Positions 10,910-22,013 of a stretch of 64,000 nucleotides of DNA are shown here, in pieces. The position numbers and the translations under genes are program-made. The stretch is from NCBI GenBank assembly GCA_039809345.1, contig JBDHUW010000001.1:124001-188000 (forward strand), in the 5' to 3' direction. The notes beneath the pieces are model-generated. The model searched no databases. It was not told the origin of the DNA and was given only the letters and a program-made list of their open reading frames with translations. How positions within the stretch are numbered: position 1 is the first letter of the stretch; each line of letters starts with the position of its first letter. The DNA comes from JBDHUW01 sp039809345. Its GTDB lineage: Bacteria; Patescibacteriota; Gracilibacteria; Absconditabacterales; Absconditicoccaceae.

Positions 10910-11836
10910 ATGATACACGTATTTTGACACACAAACCCAGATACAGATGCGATACTTTCAGCAATCCTTTTTTCTAAACTGCTTTCACTTCAAGGGAAAG
11001 AGGCAACTCCATATAGACTAGGGGAGATAAACAATGAAACTAAGTATTGTCTTTCGGCACTCGGACGAGATCTACCTGAGATGATAACAAGCCTTCCTGC
11101 TGGAAGCATTGTAGCTTTGACAGATCACAACGAAAAAACGCAGACTATAGGTAATATCGATGAGCTCAAAGTCGTAAGCATCATAGATCACCATAAGTTT
11201 GCATTTACAACTACCGAGCCAATCGAGATCAATGTTCAACCAATTGCATCTACATGCAGCGTATTGTATAAGATGTGGGTGGCAGCTGGCCATCCTATTG
11301 GGAAAGAAGAAGCGACAGCGATGATCATGGGATTGGTTTCTGATACATTGTACTTTAGATCACCGACTACCACAGCAGAAGATAAAGCTATTTTTATAGA
11401 ACTTCAAAAAATTGCAGAAATCAAAGATCCTGAGGCTTTTAGCTTGGAGATGTTTGCTGCAAAATCTGATCTATGAGATATCAACGTAAGAGATTTGATC
11501 ACGTTGGATTATAAAGTGTTTGAGGTAAATGGAAAACAATTTGCTGGAGGAGCAATAGAAACCACAAACCCTTCTTATACACTTTGACGCAAAGACGAGA
11601 TAGTTCAGGAGCTTTTAGCAATGAAACAAGAGGCATGACTTTCATTGATAATGTTGTCAGTCGTAGATATTCTCAATGAAAAAAACACAACCATCGTGCC
11701 ATCTCAAGAAGACGCAGAGATTATCAAGAGCGTGTTTGGAGCAGAAACAGTTGATCACATAGCGGATCTATGAAATAGAATTTCGAGAAAAAAACAATTA
11801 TCGTGACCACTCACAGAATATTTCACATCTTTATAG
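10910..11836 (+). CDS. ppaC: Family II (manganese-type) inorganic pyrophosphatase
   Basis: 308 residues of the DHH phosphoesterase superfamily. The first metal motif is GHTNPDTDA at residue 6; ALTDHNE and the SIIDHHK DHH motif follow near residues 75-100, and TTNPSYTLGRKDE marks the DHHA2 domain. Family II pyrophosphatases split pyrophosphate with Mn2+ and drive biosynthesis. Residue 5 of the conserved motif is a TGA glycine. The ATG at 10910 is just upstream of the motif. It is followed after 19 bases by a DUF1294 gene. Confidence 0.9.
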
Positions 11837-11855
11837 TAATTACACAATCTACATT

Positions 11856-12125
11856 ATGTCATATTTTCTGGTATATATCCTCTTCATGTGAATGTTGTCG
11901 TTTGTCTTATTTTGAATAGACAAACGAAAAGCAGAGCGCGAAGCACGAAGAATATCAGAAAAAATGCTTTTGTGGAGCGTGGCTGTGGGGTGATGGGTCT
12001 GATGAGTAATTGGCATGACCTACTTCCGTCACAAGACTAGCAAGAACTCCTTTCTTCGAAAGTTTCGAATCCTGTCTGCTGTATGGTTGATTATCACAAT
12101 CATCGCACTTTTTCAGTTACAATAG
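11856..12125 (+). CDS. DUF1294 membrane protein
   Basis: 89 residues matching the DUF1294 pattern: a first helix, then FGIDKRKAEREARRISEKMLL, a glycine-rich turn (GGWVGGVIGM, mostly TGA), YFRHKTSKNSF, and a last helix. The DKxxA and HKtxKxxF signatures are clear. The family is widespread, membrane-bound and of unknown function. Probably co-transcribed with the pyrophosphatase gene; it ends 6 bases before the convergent comM. Confidence 0.88.
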
Positions 12126-12131
12126 TTATGT

Positions 12132-13658
12132 TTATATAAAGTATTTTTTTGCCCTGTATTGTAATGCCTCTAGAATGTGGTTTTGTGATATAGTATCAGA
12201 TTCTTCGATATCTGCAATTGTGCGAGCTATTTTGATTGTTTTGTGTATTGCTCTATGCGATAAACATAGTTTTTTTTGAGCGAGATTTAATACCGTTTCG
12301 CATTCATTGTCTATGTTGATATAATCAAACATCTTTTTGCTTGGGATGTGTGCATTTGAAACGATACCCGTTCCGAGAAATCTTTTGTGTTGCATATTTA
12401 TTGCTTTGATTACAGCATTGTTTACGTCGCACAAGTTTTGTGAGTCTCAACCCTGGTAGCTTTTGTATATATACTCTGATTGACGAGGTACATCCAAGAG
12501 AATATCAAACCTATCCAGAAGAGGCCCTGATATTTTGCTTTGATATCTTTTGATGCTGTTTGGAGAGCAAATACAGATTTTCTCAGAATCTTTATAATAT
12601 CAGCAAATACAGGGATTCATAGTTCCTACTACAATACAGTTTGCTGGATATGTCGCACTACCCATAGCACGAGAGATGTGAATTTCTTTCTCTTCCATCG
12701 GTTGACGTAGCATATCAAGAATTTCTCTTGGGAACTCAGCAAGTTCATCCAAAAGCAAAACACCATGGTGTGCCAGGGATATTTCTCCCGGAAGCATGCG
12801 TGCTCCCCCACCCAGTAATCAAATCGGAGATATCGTATGGTGTATGTGTCTGAGTGGTCTGTTTTGCACAAGGGGCATTTGCGAAGATGTTTTCCCCGCG
12901 AGAGAGTGTATTTGACTTGTTTCCAAAATTTCTTCATAACTCATCGGTTGAAGAAGCGAGGGGATTGATTTTGCGAGCATGCTTTTCCCACTTCATGGTG
13001 GTCAAATCATCAAAACATTGTGCATTCATGCAGCAGCGATGGCAATACCGCGTTTGGGTATTTCGTGTCAAACGATCTCGTCTAGTGTCGCCGTATGTGT
13101 CTCCTGGTGCGTGATACTGATTGCTTCCATATCTTGAATTGGTCTCCATAGACTCTTGTTGGTAGATATTGCATCTAGGATATCGCATAAATGATCTACA
13201 GGATATATTTCTATTCATTTTACAAATGACACCTCTGCTACATTTCCCCTTGGAAGAATATATCTTTTGTATCACGCATTTGATCATGTAATCACAGAGT
13301 GGAGTGATCCTGGGACGCCCTGAACTTTTCAATCAAGTGCAAGCTCCCCCAAGATGAGACAGTCTTCTATAGGAAGGCGATGGTTTGTGATGGTGCATCG
13401 AAGTCAGATAGCTAAAGCCAGGTCAAAGCTTGTTCAGGTTTTCTTGATGTTGGCAGGAGAAAGATTGATCACATATCTCAGTGGTGGTATATCTACCCCC
13501 GCATTGCGAAGTGCAGAACGAATACGATCTTTGGCCTCTTTGATGCTTCAGTCTGGAAGGCCTATGATGTCAATCGATGGCAGCGATCTGCTTGTTTGGA
13601 CCTCGATTGAAATCACAATTCATTTCATACCTAGAGGCATAATCGTTTTGATAGACAT
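12132..13658 (-). CDS. comM: ComM/YifB AAA+ helicase (Mg-chelatase-like)
   Basis: 508 residues, the normal ComM length. The N-terminal domain has DIIGLPDGSIKEAKDRIRSAL and PLRYVINLSPANIKK. The Walker A is IGPPGSGKSMLA with TGA glycines, Walker B lies in HGVLLLDELAEF, and VVGTMNPCICG and SGPLLDRFDI follow as sensor and zinc-like segments. ComM is a branch-migration helicase that integrates transformed DNA. Start at the ATG at 13658, which begins the conserved N-terminus. It is convergent with DUF1294 and divergent from comF; three competence genes (comM, comF, comEC) lie within 10 kb. Confidence 0.94.
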
Positions 13659-13791
13659 GGTTTCATAGAAATAAAAAATAAGCCATATCTATGTGCTTTG
13701 AGAAAACTATGAAAAAGATATGAAAAATGTTGTGTGATAATCCCCCCTTTTTTCATAGAAATAGAAATCTATATTCATTAGGTTTGGATAC

Positions 13792-14496
13792 ATGGGGTGG
13801 AAACAGATTGTCCTATCGATATTGGCTCCTATATGCTGTCAGGTGTGTGGGAAGGAGTCAGAATATTTGTGCCAAAAACACAAAAGTCTTTTGTTGGTTT
13901 TGCCTACACTTTGTCCATTTTGTATGGCATTTACGCCATATGGAAATGTATGTCCTGAGCATGAAGCTAGGTCGTTGGATGGGTGTGTGGTTTGATTCTA
14001 TTATACGAGAATTGTACAGGAGTGCATACATCGTATCAAGTATGCAAGCTCATATCATTTGCTTTCCTTTTTTGCTCTGCAGATTTCGTTGCTTTTGAGG
14101 TGTCACCATATATTGGCTTGAGCTCTGGCAAATAGGGATGTTGTGGTGACGTATGTCCCTATGCACAAATGGAAGCAGAGACGAAAGAGGTGATATAACC
14201 AGGCAGAAAAATTTGCTTCATATCTTGCTGGACAACTTGATGCTCCATTGATGCACCTCCTTGCAAAGAAAATTCACACTGCTCCACAAAGTAAACAAAA
14301 AGCAAAATGACGCCATAGTGCTCGTAATCCGTTTGTGTCGATACTAGAGGAAGCTGCACAGGTTAAACAAAAATACATCATCTTGGTTGACGATGTATTG
14401 ACGACTGGAACTACTTTAGAGAAAGCCGCATTTGTTTTGAAAGAGAGTGGTCCGGAGAAGCAGATTTGGGGTTTGTGTATAGCGAGAAACAAATAG
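13792..14496 (+). CDS. comF: ComF-family phosphoribosyltransferase-like protein
   Basis: 234 residues. The N-terminal zinc module has paired cysteines (CCQVCGKE and LCPFC). The C-terminal half is a PRTase fold with the PRPP loop VDDVLTTGTTLE preceded by KQKAKGRHSARNPF. ComF proteins act in natural transformation and in DNA repair. Start ATG 13792 gives the standard N-terminus; no ribosome site is visible. The end lies 5 bases from the convergent recombinase gene. A 133-base AT-rich gap separates it from comM. Confidence 0.93.
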
Positions 14497-14501
14497 TACA
14501 A

Positions 14502-15392
14502 CTAGTCTAGGAGGTCGTGTACTTGCTTGAGATACTTGTCATCTACGTGTGTATAGATTTGTGTGGTGGTGATTGATGCGTGTCCCAATAGCGTTTGTAC
14601 AGATCTGATATCCGCCCCTTTTTTGATCAAAGATGTAGCAAAGCTGTGCCTTAGTGTGTGTGGAGTAACCTTTTTGTTGATACCGGCGAGTTTCGCATAT
14701 CATTTTACAATATCTTCGATACCATTTCTACTTAGTTGGGCGTTTGATCTATAATTACTGAGGTTTATGAATAGATGAGGACAGTCATCCTTCCTCATTT
14801 CAATATATTTTTCTATTTTTTCTCTTGCTATTTTTGTAAAAAACACTGACCTTAGTTTTGATCATTTTCCGATTACTCGAAACTGATTTGAATCAAACTT
14901 GATATCTTTTATTTGTATGCTTACTAGTTCTGAGACACGGAGTCAGGTACCATATAGTGTGTACAAAATAGCCTCGTCTCTGGCAAGCTTCAGTGGTTTT
15001 TTTTCGTGTAAGACCGGCATGGCCAACAATCTTTGTATTTCCTCATCTTCAAGGAAGTTTACTTCTCTCGGTGGAATTTTCCCTAGTTCCAGTTTGTCGG
15101 GAGAGATTACGTCCATATCGTGTTTGAGGCAAAACTTCAAAAATGCCCTCAATGCAACCACATGGTAGTTTATAGTTTTTTTGCTTAGCCCTTTTTTCAC
15201 AAGTTTCGTTCTGAAATCTAATACATCAAGCGATTTGATATCGATGACTGGTATGTCGCCAATGTACTCTAAAAACCTACCAAGCCATAAGCCGTAGTTC
15301 TCTCTTGTTTTGGGACTGGCATTTTTTTCGTGTTCCAAGTAAAGTTGAAACGTATCCAACATACCTGCAAGCGACCTATTGGTTGCTACCAT
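14502..15392 (-). CDS. Xer-type tyrosine recombinase
   Basis: 296 residues with a SAM-like N-terminal DNA-binding domain (YLEHEKNASPKTRENYGLWL) and a catalytic domain. The active-site residues are visible: Arg in GLRVSELV, Lys in VIGKGSK, His-x-x-Arg in PHTLRHSFA, His in LLGHASI and the nucleophile Tyr in TTQIYTHV. Length and order match XerC/XerD, which resolve chromosome dimers at dif. The start overlaps the end of the upstream acidic-protein gene by 17 bases, so both are co-transcribed. I see no dif-like site nearby. XerC versus XerD cannot be decided here. Confidence 0.93.
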
Positions 15393-17235
15393 TTAGTCTT
15401 TTGTTGGTTGCATCTAAACGTTGTGAAAGTGAGTTATAGATATTTTCACTATCTTCGAGAGTAGTAAAATCATTTGGATTTTCAAGCGATTGGATGAAAG
15501 ACTCTACTTCTTTTTGTAATTGAAATGCTTGAAGTCTTGCAGAGCCGTTTTTGGCCATAGTGGCTTTGATCAAAGTAGATCTAATTTGACTAGCAAGCTC
15601 TCTTGATTGTTCCAATAGACCTTCGCGTCCAGTAGTGTTTATGGCCGTTCATGTGCTTGTAGATCATGTTTCAATAGTACTTCCTGTATTTGTTTCGCCA
15701 GTGCTGATGTTGCCAATGTCGGCATCTCCTGTAAGAGTGTCTCCTGATTGGGTTTCGATTCAAACAACCTCTCAGGTGTTACTGAGTATGTCTCACGTTG
15801 AGGTATTTCAGCTAGATAGCGCATTTCATGTTCTGCTTGGTGGAGGCGTGGTTGATGTGTTTGTTGTTGGCCCTGCAAACGCCATATATCCATAGTATCA
15901 TGCTCCAATCGCAAGAAGCACTCATAGCACAATAAACAATCTTTTTTGAGAACTTGTAGCGCCAGATGCCATAGTTTTGATACCGTCGGTCGCGCTTTGT
16001 TTGTCTGCTTCGGTGGTGTTGGCGGTAATTACGTTCGTTGGTGGAGGTGGAAGCGTGTCTCAAGATACCAAACTATCCAGATCAATACCCTGACTAACTT
16101 CCTCTGCAATCTTCTCAAGTGCTGCTGCTTCTGGAGACTGGGTGGGAGTACTTCACTCTGGTGTTGGAGCTGTTTCTGTTGGCGTGATTGGGGGTGTTGG
16201 TGTTGGAGCTTCAGGTTGAACAGTTGGTGTTGTTTCTAGGGTTGTAGTAGTATCGGGGCTATCTACTTCTGCTTCTCATGTCGACTCAAGAGGAGATGCT
16301 GTTGGCACCTCTTCGCTTTCTTCCATGCTTTCTTCCATTCACAATGTGATTTCACTTTCTAATCCCGAGAGGTCCAATGCTGGTTCTGTTGCTGGTATTT
16401 CTGGCATGACATCGCTTACTGGTTCGTTTGTAGATTCGGTAGGCTTTTCTTCCTCAGTAGGCTGTATAGTTTCTACGGTTTCTACCGCGCTTGTTTCTTC
16501 AACGGGTTGTTCTGTAGCTGATGTTGGCGCTCAGTCCAAGCTGATTTCATTTATATCAAATGCATTGTTTTTCATATTATCTTGCGATTCATCTTGCGAT
16601 TCATCTTGCGATTCATTGGTGGGGTTATCAATAGAAATTTCTTCTACTGTCTCCTCTTCCACTTTCTGCACAACCTCTTCTTTTGGCTCCTCTACTTTGA
16701 CTTCCTCGGCAGGAGCGGTGATAGGTGTAGCAGGCATTCATAGATCAATATCCCCTAGATCAAAATCATCATTGTCGTTGCTTGTAGGTTCTTCTGTGGT
16801 TGCCTGTTCTGCATCGGTGGGCTGAGTAGTTTCTATGTTTTCTGCCACGCTTGTTTCTTCGGCTGATTGCTCTGGTTCTGATTTATTTTCAGCTACCGGT
16901 GATTGAACTTCTGATTGAACTTCTCATGGAAGATCAAAGGAAATTTTTTCAAGATCCTCTACTGAAGCAGTAGAGAGCTGAGCGGGTACTTCAGGAACAT
17001 CATCTACTGAAAAAACCATCTCAGGTTCTTCTTCTACCGGCTCTTCTACGGGATGTAGCCCCAAAATATCATTGCCAGAAACTGGTACAAAATCTCCCTT
17101 TTCTGTTTTCTCGAGCGTTTTATCCATTAAAATATCTCACAGATCCGATATTTGTGGTGCTGTAGTAGCAGGCGGTGGTGTGGGGGTGGTAGAGCTATTT
17201 GGAGTGGCTCAAGGAGTGGTTTCTTCAATTGGCAT
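15376..17235 (-). CDS. Acidic, Pro/Glu/Thr-rich one-helix membrane protein
   Basis: 619 residues with strong composition bias. About the first 430 residues are acidic and disordered, with tandem SQDE repeats near residue 215-225 and Pro-Thr stretches. Short hydrophobic motifs recur within this tail: DLGDILMD, NDILGLHP, KISFDLPGE, FDLGDIDLG, FDINEISLD, LDLSGLES and GIDLDSLVS. One membrane helix follows (KRLFIVLGVLLAIGAG), then a Gly/Thr-rich stretch and a C-terminal helical domain (SRELASQIRSTLIKATMAK). The acidic part is probably cytoplasmic. No family recognised. The start is the ATG at 17235. It overlaps the recombinase gene. The recurring motifs look like docking sites for a partner. Confidence 0.8.
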
Positions 17236-17447
17236 AATCTTGCAACATCAAATAATAAATTGATACACTCCATAGTACGTAAAAATCTGTGAGAGTCAAA
17301 AAAGGAGGTTGGTTTTAATTATAATTATGCACATTGTCAGAAAAAATAAGTATAATAGTTGACTAAATTTTTCAGAAGTTATTCTTAGTTTTTTGACAAC
17401 AAATTTTGTAGAGTGAGAGCGTTTATTTTTTGTATTGCTACTCGCCC
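17236..17447. other. Divergent intergenic region
   Basis: 212 AT-rich bases between the divergent acidic-protein and lamin-tail genes. It should hold promoters in both directions but I see no convincing pair. An AAAGGAGGT at about 17302 on the + strand is not placed before any credible start. Confidence 0.5.
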
Positions 17448-19391
17448 ATGAAATATATGTTTTGCATTTTGCTTTTCTTTCTCTGAGCTGTTTATATGAT
17501 TGCTTATGCATCCACCTCACCAAGTATAGAGGTCAATGATGTCATGTGCCCATATGATTACCTTGCTGGTGAACATGGTTCTGGTTTATCATTGGCTGTA
17601 AGTGAGGTTTGGTTTGACGGTACAGATGAGCGGATAGAAATTACCAATATGTGATATGAGATTTATTCGTGAAATATTACAATTTCTGGGGTCAAAGCTA
17701 CTCCTCTTGTTGTCTGAGTTCAACTATCTCCCATGGAGTCTGTTTTGGTGTGAGATGGCATGGAGGCTATATGATCTGGAGTGTATGCTATCAGATCTCA
17801 ATGATTGTCTATTTCTGATTCTACCTGATTCACAGTTACAATCCAATGAGACTTCGATGTTTTTTACTCATATAGTTTTGACAAGTCGTTTGTTGCCTCA
17901 CAACCAAATCAAACAAGCATGTGAGCTACTCGATCTTGATCCCAACAACGTCGAGAAACTACCCCCGAAGCGCATACGTTGATAGTGTGATATCCATATA
18001 GGGCCACTCCAGGCTATGTTTTCTGTGTTTCACAGCTGTTTGACGATGGTGGGGAAGATGAATCTGTGGGGGATGGGGATTTCTGAGGGGATCAATATGG
18101 TTGAGATGTCTGATTGACTGGAGATGTATCACTCACTTGAGATGCACTGCTCACTTGAGATGCAGAGCATGAACCTATAGATGATAAAGATAGAGAAATT
18201 CCTATTGAATTGCCGATTCAGCCACTCCCACTTCTCGGTCCAACTCCCCTATGATGCTTGTTGACGGAAATATATAGCAGAAACGATGAATTTCCTGAGT
18301 ATATTGAATTATACTGCCCCACATGATTTTCTGGAGATATGCAAATTCAATGATTGTGAGTCGGAAGTGCCACCAAGACGCTGCATGGTCCACTTTCACC
18401 AGGATTCACTGTGCTAGCATCCTCTTTCACCTGATTTCTTTATACTGGCAATGTTCGTATTGTAGAGTGACTTTCTCTTCGTGATGATGGAGAAGTCATC
18501 AGTTTACTTTCTTCCTGATTTATCACAGCCATTTACAACTTTCCAACACATCCCGCAAACAAGAGCTACTATCCTCTGTGCAACACTACTTGATGTTTTG
18601 TGTCTCCAAGTCCTTGATTCCCCCATGAGTACTATCAAAAGTATATGCCTCCAGCCCCAGTGTGTGAAAGCTTATCTTCTATGTCGACCTCCTCTCCAGC
18701 GACTAGCAAGACGACTACAGCCTCTGTAGCAACGGCTCAAAAAACTTCTAGCAAAGAGAACTACTATAGATGATTGTACGAGAAGCGAAAAGCTACCGCT
18801 ACATGACATGCTAAAACTATCTCTTGATTGAGGTCTGAGCAGAAAAAGGCAATAAGCACGATAACTGCTCTGCAAAAGAAGATAGTGACTCTGGAGGCAC
18901 AAATAGAGGCAGTGAAGACATCAGCGCCAAAGACAACAAAAAAGACCGCAACCCCGCCTAAATCAACATGATGAACAATTTCAAAAACATCAAAGTCATA
19001 TATCACCATGGTGGATGAAAATAAATACTATAAATGATACGTCGACTACCTTCACTGATTTTTGAAGAAACATTTGTATACTCAACACAAGACTCTCTGA
19101 ATAGACGCGCTTCAGAAAAACTTTGCAAAATGACTCGCCTCGATTCGTAAACAGGAGTATGAAATTACTACTTCCTGATGAGCGAACATATCCGTATTTG
19201 AGTATTATATTGTGCAGGGTTCGTGATGAGTTTTCTCTTCCTGAGACGCCTCGTATACAGCTAGTGACAAAATAAAGAATATGTATAAAAGATATAGAAG
19301 CATGGCAATCAATCTTAATCCTATTTTAAATACATTGTCAAGTATTTCGAGATGACGATATTCACTCATTTGATTGCAAAAGAGATGATAA
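17448..19391 (+). CDS. Secreted surface protein with two lamin-tail-like domains
   Basis: 647 residues with a signal peptide (MKYMFCILLFFLGAVYMIAYA). Two segments fit the lamin-tail domain: LAVSEVWFDGTDERIEITNM (about residue 50) and LTEIYSRNDEFPEYIELYC (about 280). Between them lie repeats of LTGD (SLTGDALLTGDA). The C-terminal third is Thr/Ser/Lys-rich (SKTTTASVATAQ), then a coiled coil (ALQKKIVTLEAQIEAVK) and a lysine-rich helical end that may bind cell wall or DNA. LTD domains occur in bacterial surface proteins and nucleases; no nuclease motif is seen. More than 40 TGA codons read as glycine. A pyruvyl-transferase gene follows after 16 bases. Confidence 0.82.
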
Positions 19392-19407
19392 AAGATATCA
19401 TCAATGT

Positions 19408-20412
19408 ATGAAAAAAGACATAACAAAATGATATTTGAAGTGATATTATGGGTATAAGAACTTTTGAGATGAACTTTTGGTCTTGGGGGTGATACAATAT
19501 CTATTTTCCCGCTATCCTCTGCAGAAATTGACGATTGAAGTTGAAGATATTGACTGGTTTTGGACATGGCTACGTAGACATGAATCATACATTCCAGATG
19601 TGTTGTCGAAGGTTGAACTAGTGTCAAATAAGGATAGATTTGGTATAATTTCAAAGGCAATGTTGAGATTGGATACCCATCTTTTTCTTGGCTGAGGAGA
19701 AGTATTCACTCCTGCTCGTGGTCGATTTCATGGAGGGTGAAATCTGCTCATCCTCTTTTGGCACTATTTTTTGAGACGCCAAGTTACTCTTTTGGGATGA
19801 ATTTCAAAAGCAAAATGAAGATTTTTTAGACTCCTCTACTCTTTTGTGATCCCAAGATGTCAAACCATAGTTTTGAGAGAGAAATTCTCACTCCAATATG
19901 TGAAAGAATTGTTTCCTGGAGCCAATAATCTTGTTTTATATAAGGACTTTGGGCATGCGTTTATTGAGAGTCTATCGCTCCCCTCTATAGAGTCTACCCC
20001 CTACCTGTCTACAAAGTCCAAAACCTGTCTACATTGTCCATATCTCATCATAAACACGAATCCACATGTTGACATGTCTATGTTGACACAAGTTCTGTCT
20101 ACATTGACAGGTATCGACACCGTGTCTGATCTTGTCTACTTCGCTTGAGACAAGGTAGATACTGTGTTCTATGCTCAATTGTCTACCTTGTTGTCGACAC
20201 ACAGGTGGACAATGTTTGACTGGACTGAACATGACATTTTGTCGATAATCGACCTTTTTAGACATGCAAAAGGTGGTGTTTGAGTGCGTCTACATGTCTT
20301 GTCAATGTTTGTCTGGTTTGGGGTTCCATATAGTTGCGTGGTCTATCAGGAAAAAATTTCAAAATTTTTAGATGTTTGGGCAGAGGAGTGAGTGTGAGAA
20401 AAATTAAAATAG
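19408..20412 (+). CDS. Polysaccharide pyruvyl transferase-family protein (CsaB-like)
   Basis: 334 residues. The N-terminal GYYGYKNFGDELLV and the middle LDTHLFLGGGEVFTPARGR and VTLLGGISK match the CsaB/WcaK family, which transfers pyruvate to cell-wall polysaccharides. CsaB pyruvylation creates the wall ligand that SLH domains bind, and SLH proteins are encoded at 24.3 and 54.8 kb, so a link is plausible (inference). A later segment GGVGVRLHVLSMFVWFGVPY keeps the family RxH/H feature. The coding DNA near 19990-20310 is crowded with TGTC and GACA words. ATG 19408 fits the N-terminus; an ATG 4 bases earlier is out of frame. Confidence 0.82.
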
Positions 20413-20476
20413 AGAAGACGTAAAAATTTCATACAATTTTCTTAGCTTTCAAGAATCAGATACATATCCGTGAGGG

Positions 20477-21829
20477 ATGATTTGAAATCAACTCAAGGGG
20501 TATGGCTACACATTTCTTTTAGCTTGCACAATGCTTCTTAGGATTTTGTATGCCAGCGCTTCCCTGCGTGAAACTTTTTCTAGTATGGGGTGTGAAGAGG
20601 AGCGGGCGATGGTGGGGGTGAAGGCTCAGATTCAACAAGGGCAAAATTTTCCAAACCGTGAGGTTGACATTTTTGAAAGGTGAATTTTATCCAAATACGA
20701 TTCATATCCGTATTATAGATTTTCGACAAAAAGCTACAGTCTTGTCTTTTCTGCATTTCTTTCGAAAGAGATACAATCCAACTTTGCACAACAAAGTTCT
20801 GTGGAGGTGGTTTTGCGTGGAAAAATGATCTGTTTTTGACCATGAAAAGTGAAGCCGTTTTCGTTCGATGCATACCTTTTGTCGAAGTGACTTTTCTGAG
20901 AGATCAAAAAAGTGAGCTCGATCGATGTTGTGTCTACTTCGGTCTCAATACATAGAGGTTTGGATTTTTTTCCTAGTAAGATAAGCCAAAATCCGATTAA
21001 ATGAGAAAAATCAGATCAATTGTGGTCTATTTTGCAATGAATATTGTATGGCGAGACGGCTGGGTTTTCAAAAGAGACCAAAGAAATATTTCTCAAGAGT
21101 GGATTGATACATTTGGTTTCAGCAAGTGGTGGCAACATTGCGATGGTGATGACGATGACGTTTGTGATTTTCTTTTTCGTGCCATTGGTCTATAGGAGGT
21201 GGGTAGGATTGCGGTTTGTGATAGTGTATTTTTTCTATATTTGAGAGAATGTCGCTTTTTTGAGAGCATTTTTGGCATTTTGTTTTTTCTTTTTGATGAA
21301 GCCTTTTGCTCGCCCAGTGGTGTCTAAGAGGGTGTTTTATTTGGTGTTGTATTGCATCGTGTTGCGAAACCCCATCTTGGCGATAAGTTCTTGGGGCTTG
21401 TGGTTGAGCTGTGGTGGAGTGCGGGGGTTGATACACATACCCATCCAGATACAAAAGAATCGTGTCTTGCGTGTATTTGCTCCAAGCGTATTTGCATTTG
21501 TATCTTTGCTTTGACCTCTGTTTTTTCTCGTTTGATATGTAAATGTGTATTCTCCTCTTTTGTCGATCATCGCTGCGCCATTGGTGTCTGTGGCGATCTG
21601 TTTGTTTGTGATTGCGCAGATGCCTTTGGTGGCGGAGTTTGCGTTTGTGGGCTTAGGATATGTTTTACAATGACTTTATGTGGTCGCTCAATACTGAGCA
21701 GACTATGGTTTGTTTTTACACTTTGTAACTGAGAATAAAACCTCATCATTCATCTTTCGAATAACCTCTCGAATTTTATTGGCAATTTATTATATATATC
21801 AAAAAAAGCGTTATTTTGAAAGAGATTAG
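20477..21829 (+). CDS. comEC: ComEC/Rec2 DNA-uptake channel protein
   Basis: 450 residues with an N-terminal OB-like soluble part and then the competence domain: ILYGETAGFSKETKEIFLKSGL followed by HLVSASGGNIAMV, the ComEC signature, and at least six membrane helices. ComEC forms the channel by which single-stranded DNA crosses the inner membrane. The C-terminal metallo-beta-lactamase domain of long ComEC proteins is absent, so it is a short form. The start chosen is ATG 20477, which adds 18 residues before the next ATG and has no stop between. The last codons overlap the tRNA-Arg gene by 10 bases. Confidence 0.92.
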
Positions 21830-21890
21830 TGTAGTGGTAGCACATCGGCCTCCGAAACCGTTAGCTCAGGTTCGAATCCTGGATCTCTTG
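21820..21890 (+). tRNA. tRNA-Arg (anticodon CCG)
   Basis: Cloverleaf by hand: acceptor AAGAGAT with ATCTCTT is perfect, D stem GTGT/GCAC, anticodon loop CTCCGAA giving CCG, T arm with TTCGAAT loop. The anticodon stem keeps three central pairs, with mismatches at both ends (T-T and C-A). CCA is not encoded. The 5' end overlaps the comEC stop codon. Confidence 0.85.
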
Positions 21891-22013
21891 ATGTTACATA
21901 GTCTGGAAGATACGATACCCTATAATAATCCCTCTGTTTTTTTGACATAATGCAAAAAAGATATATATTTGTAGTATATTGTACTGCAAGTAGTATTTTT
22001 ACGATGTAATAAT

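Noticed and set aside
16560..16620. Short tandem repeat resembling a satellite array
   Set aside because: It is a three-copy 15-base repeat inside the acidic gene that encodes SQDE units, explained by the protein.
16325..16825. Plus-strand Ser/Thr/Val-rich frame
   Set aside because: Shadow of the low-complexity acidic protein on the minus strand.
17300..17312. AAAGGAGGT as a ribosome-binding site for a gene at 17323
   Set aside because: The frame that follows is a shadow of the lamin-tail gene read in another frame.
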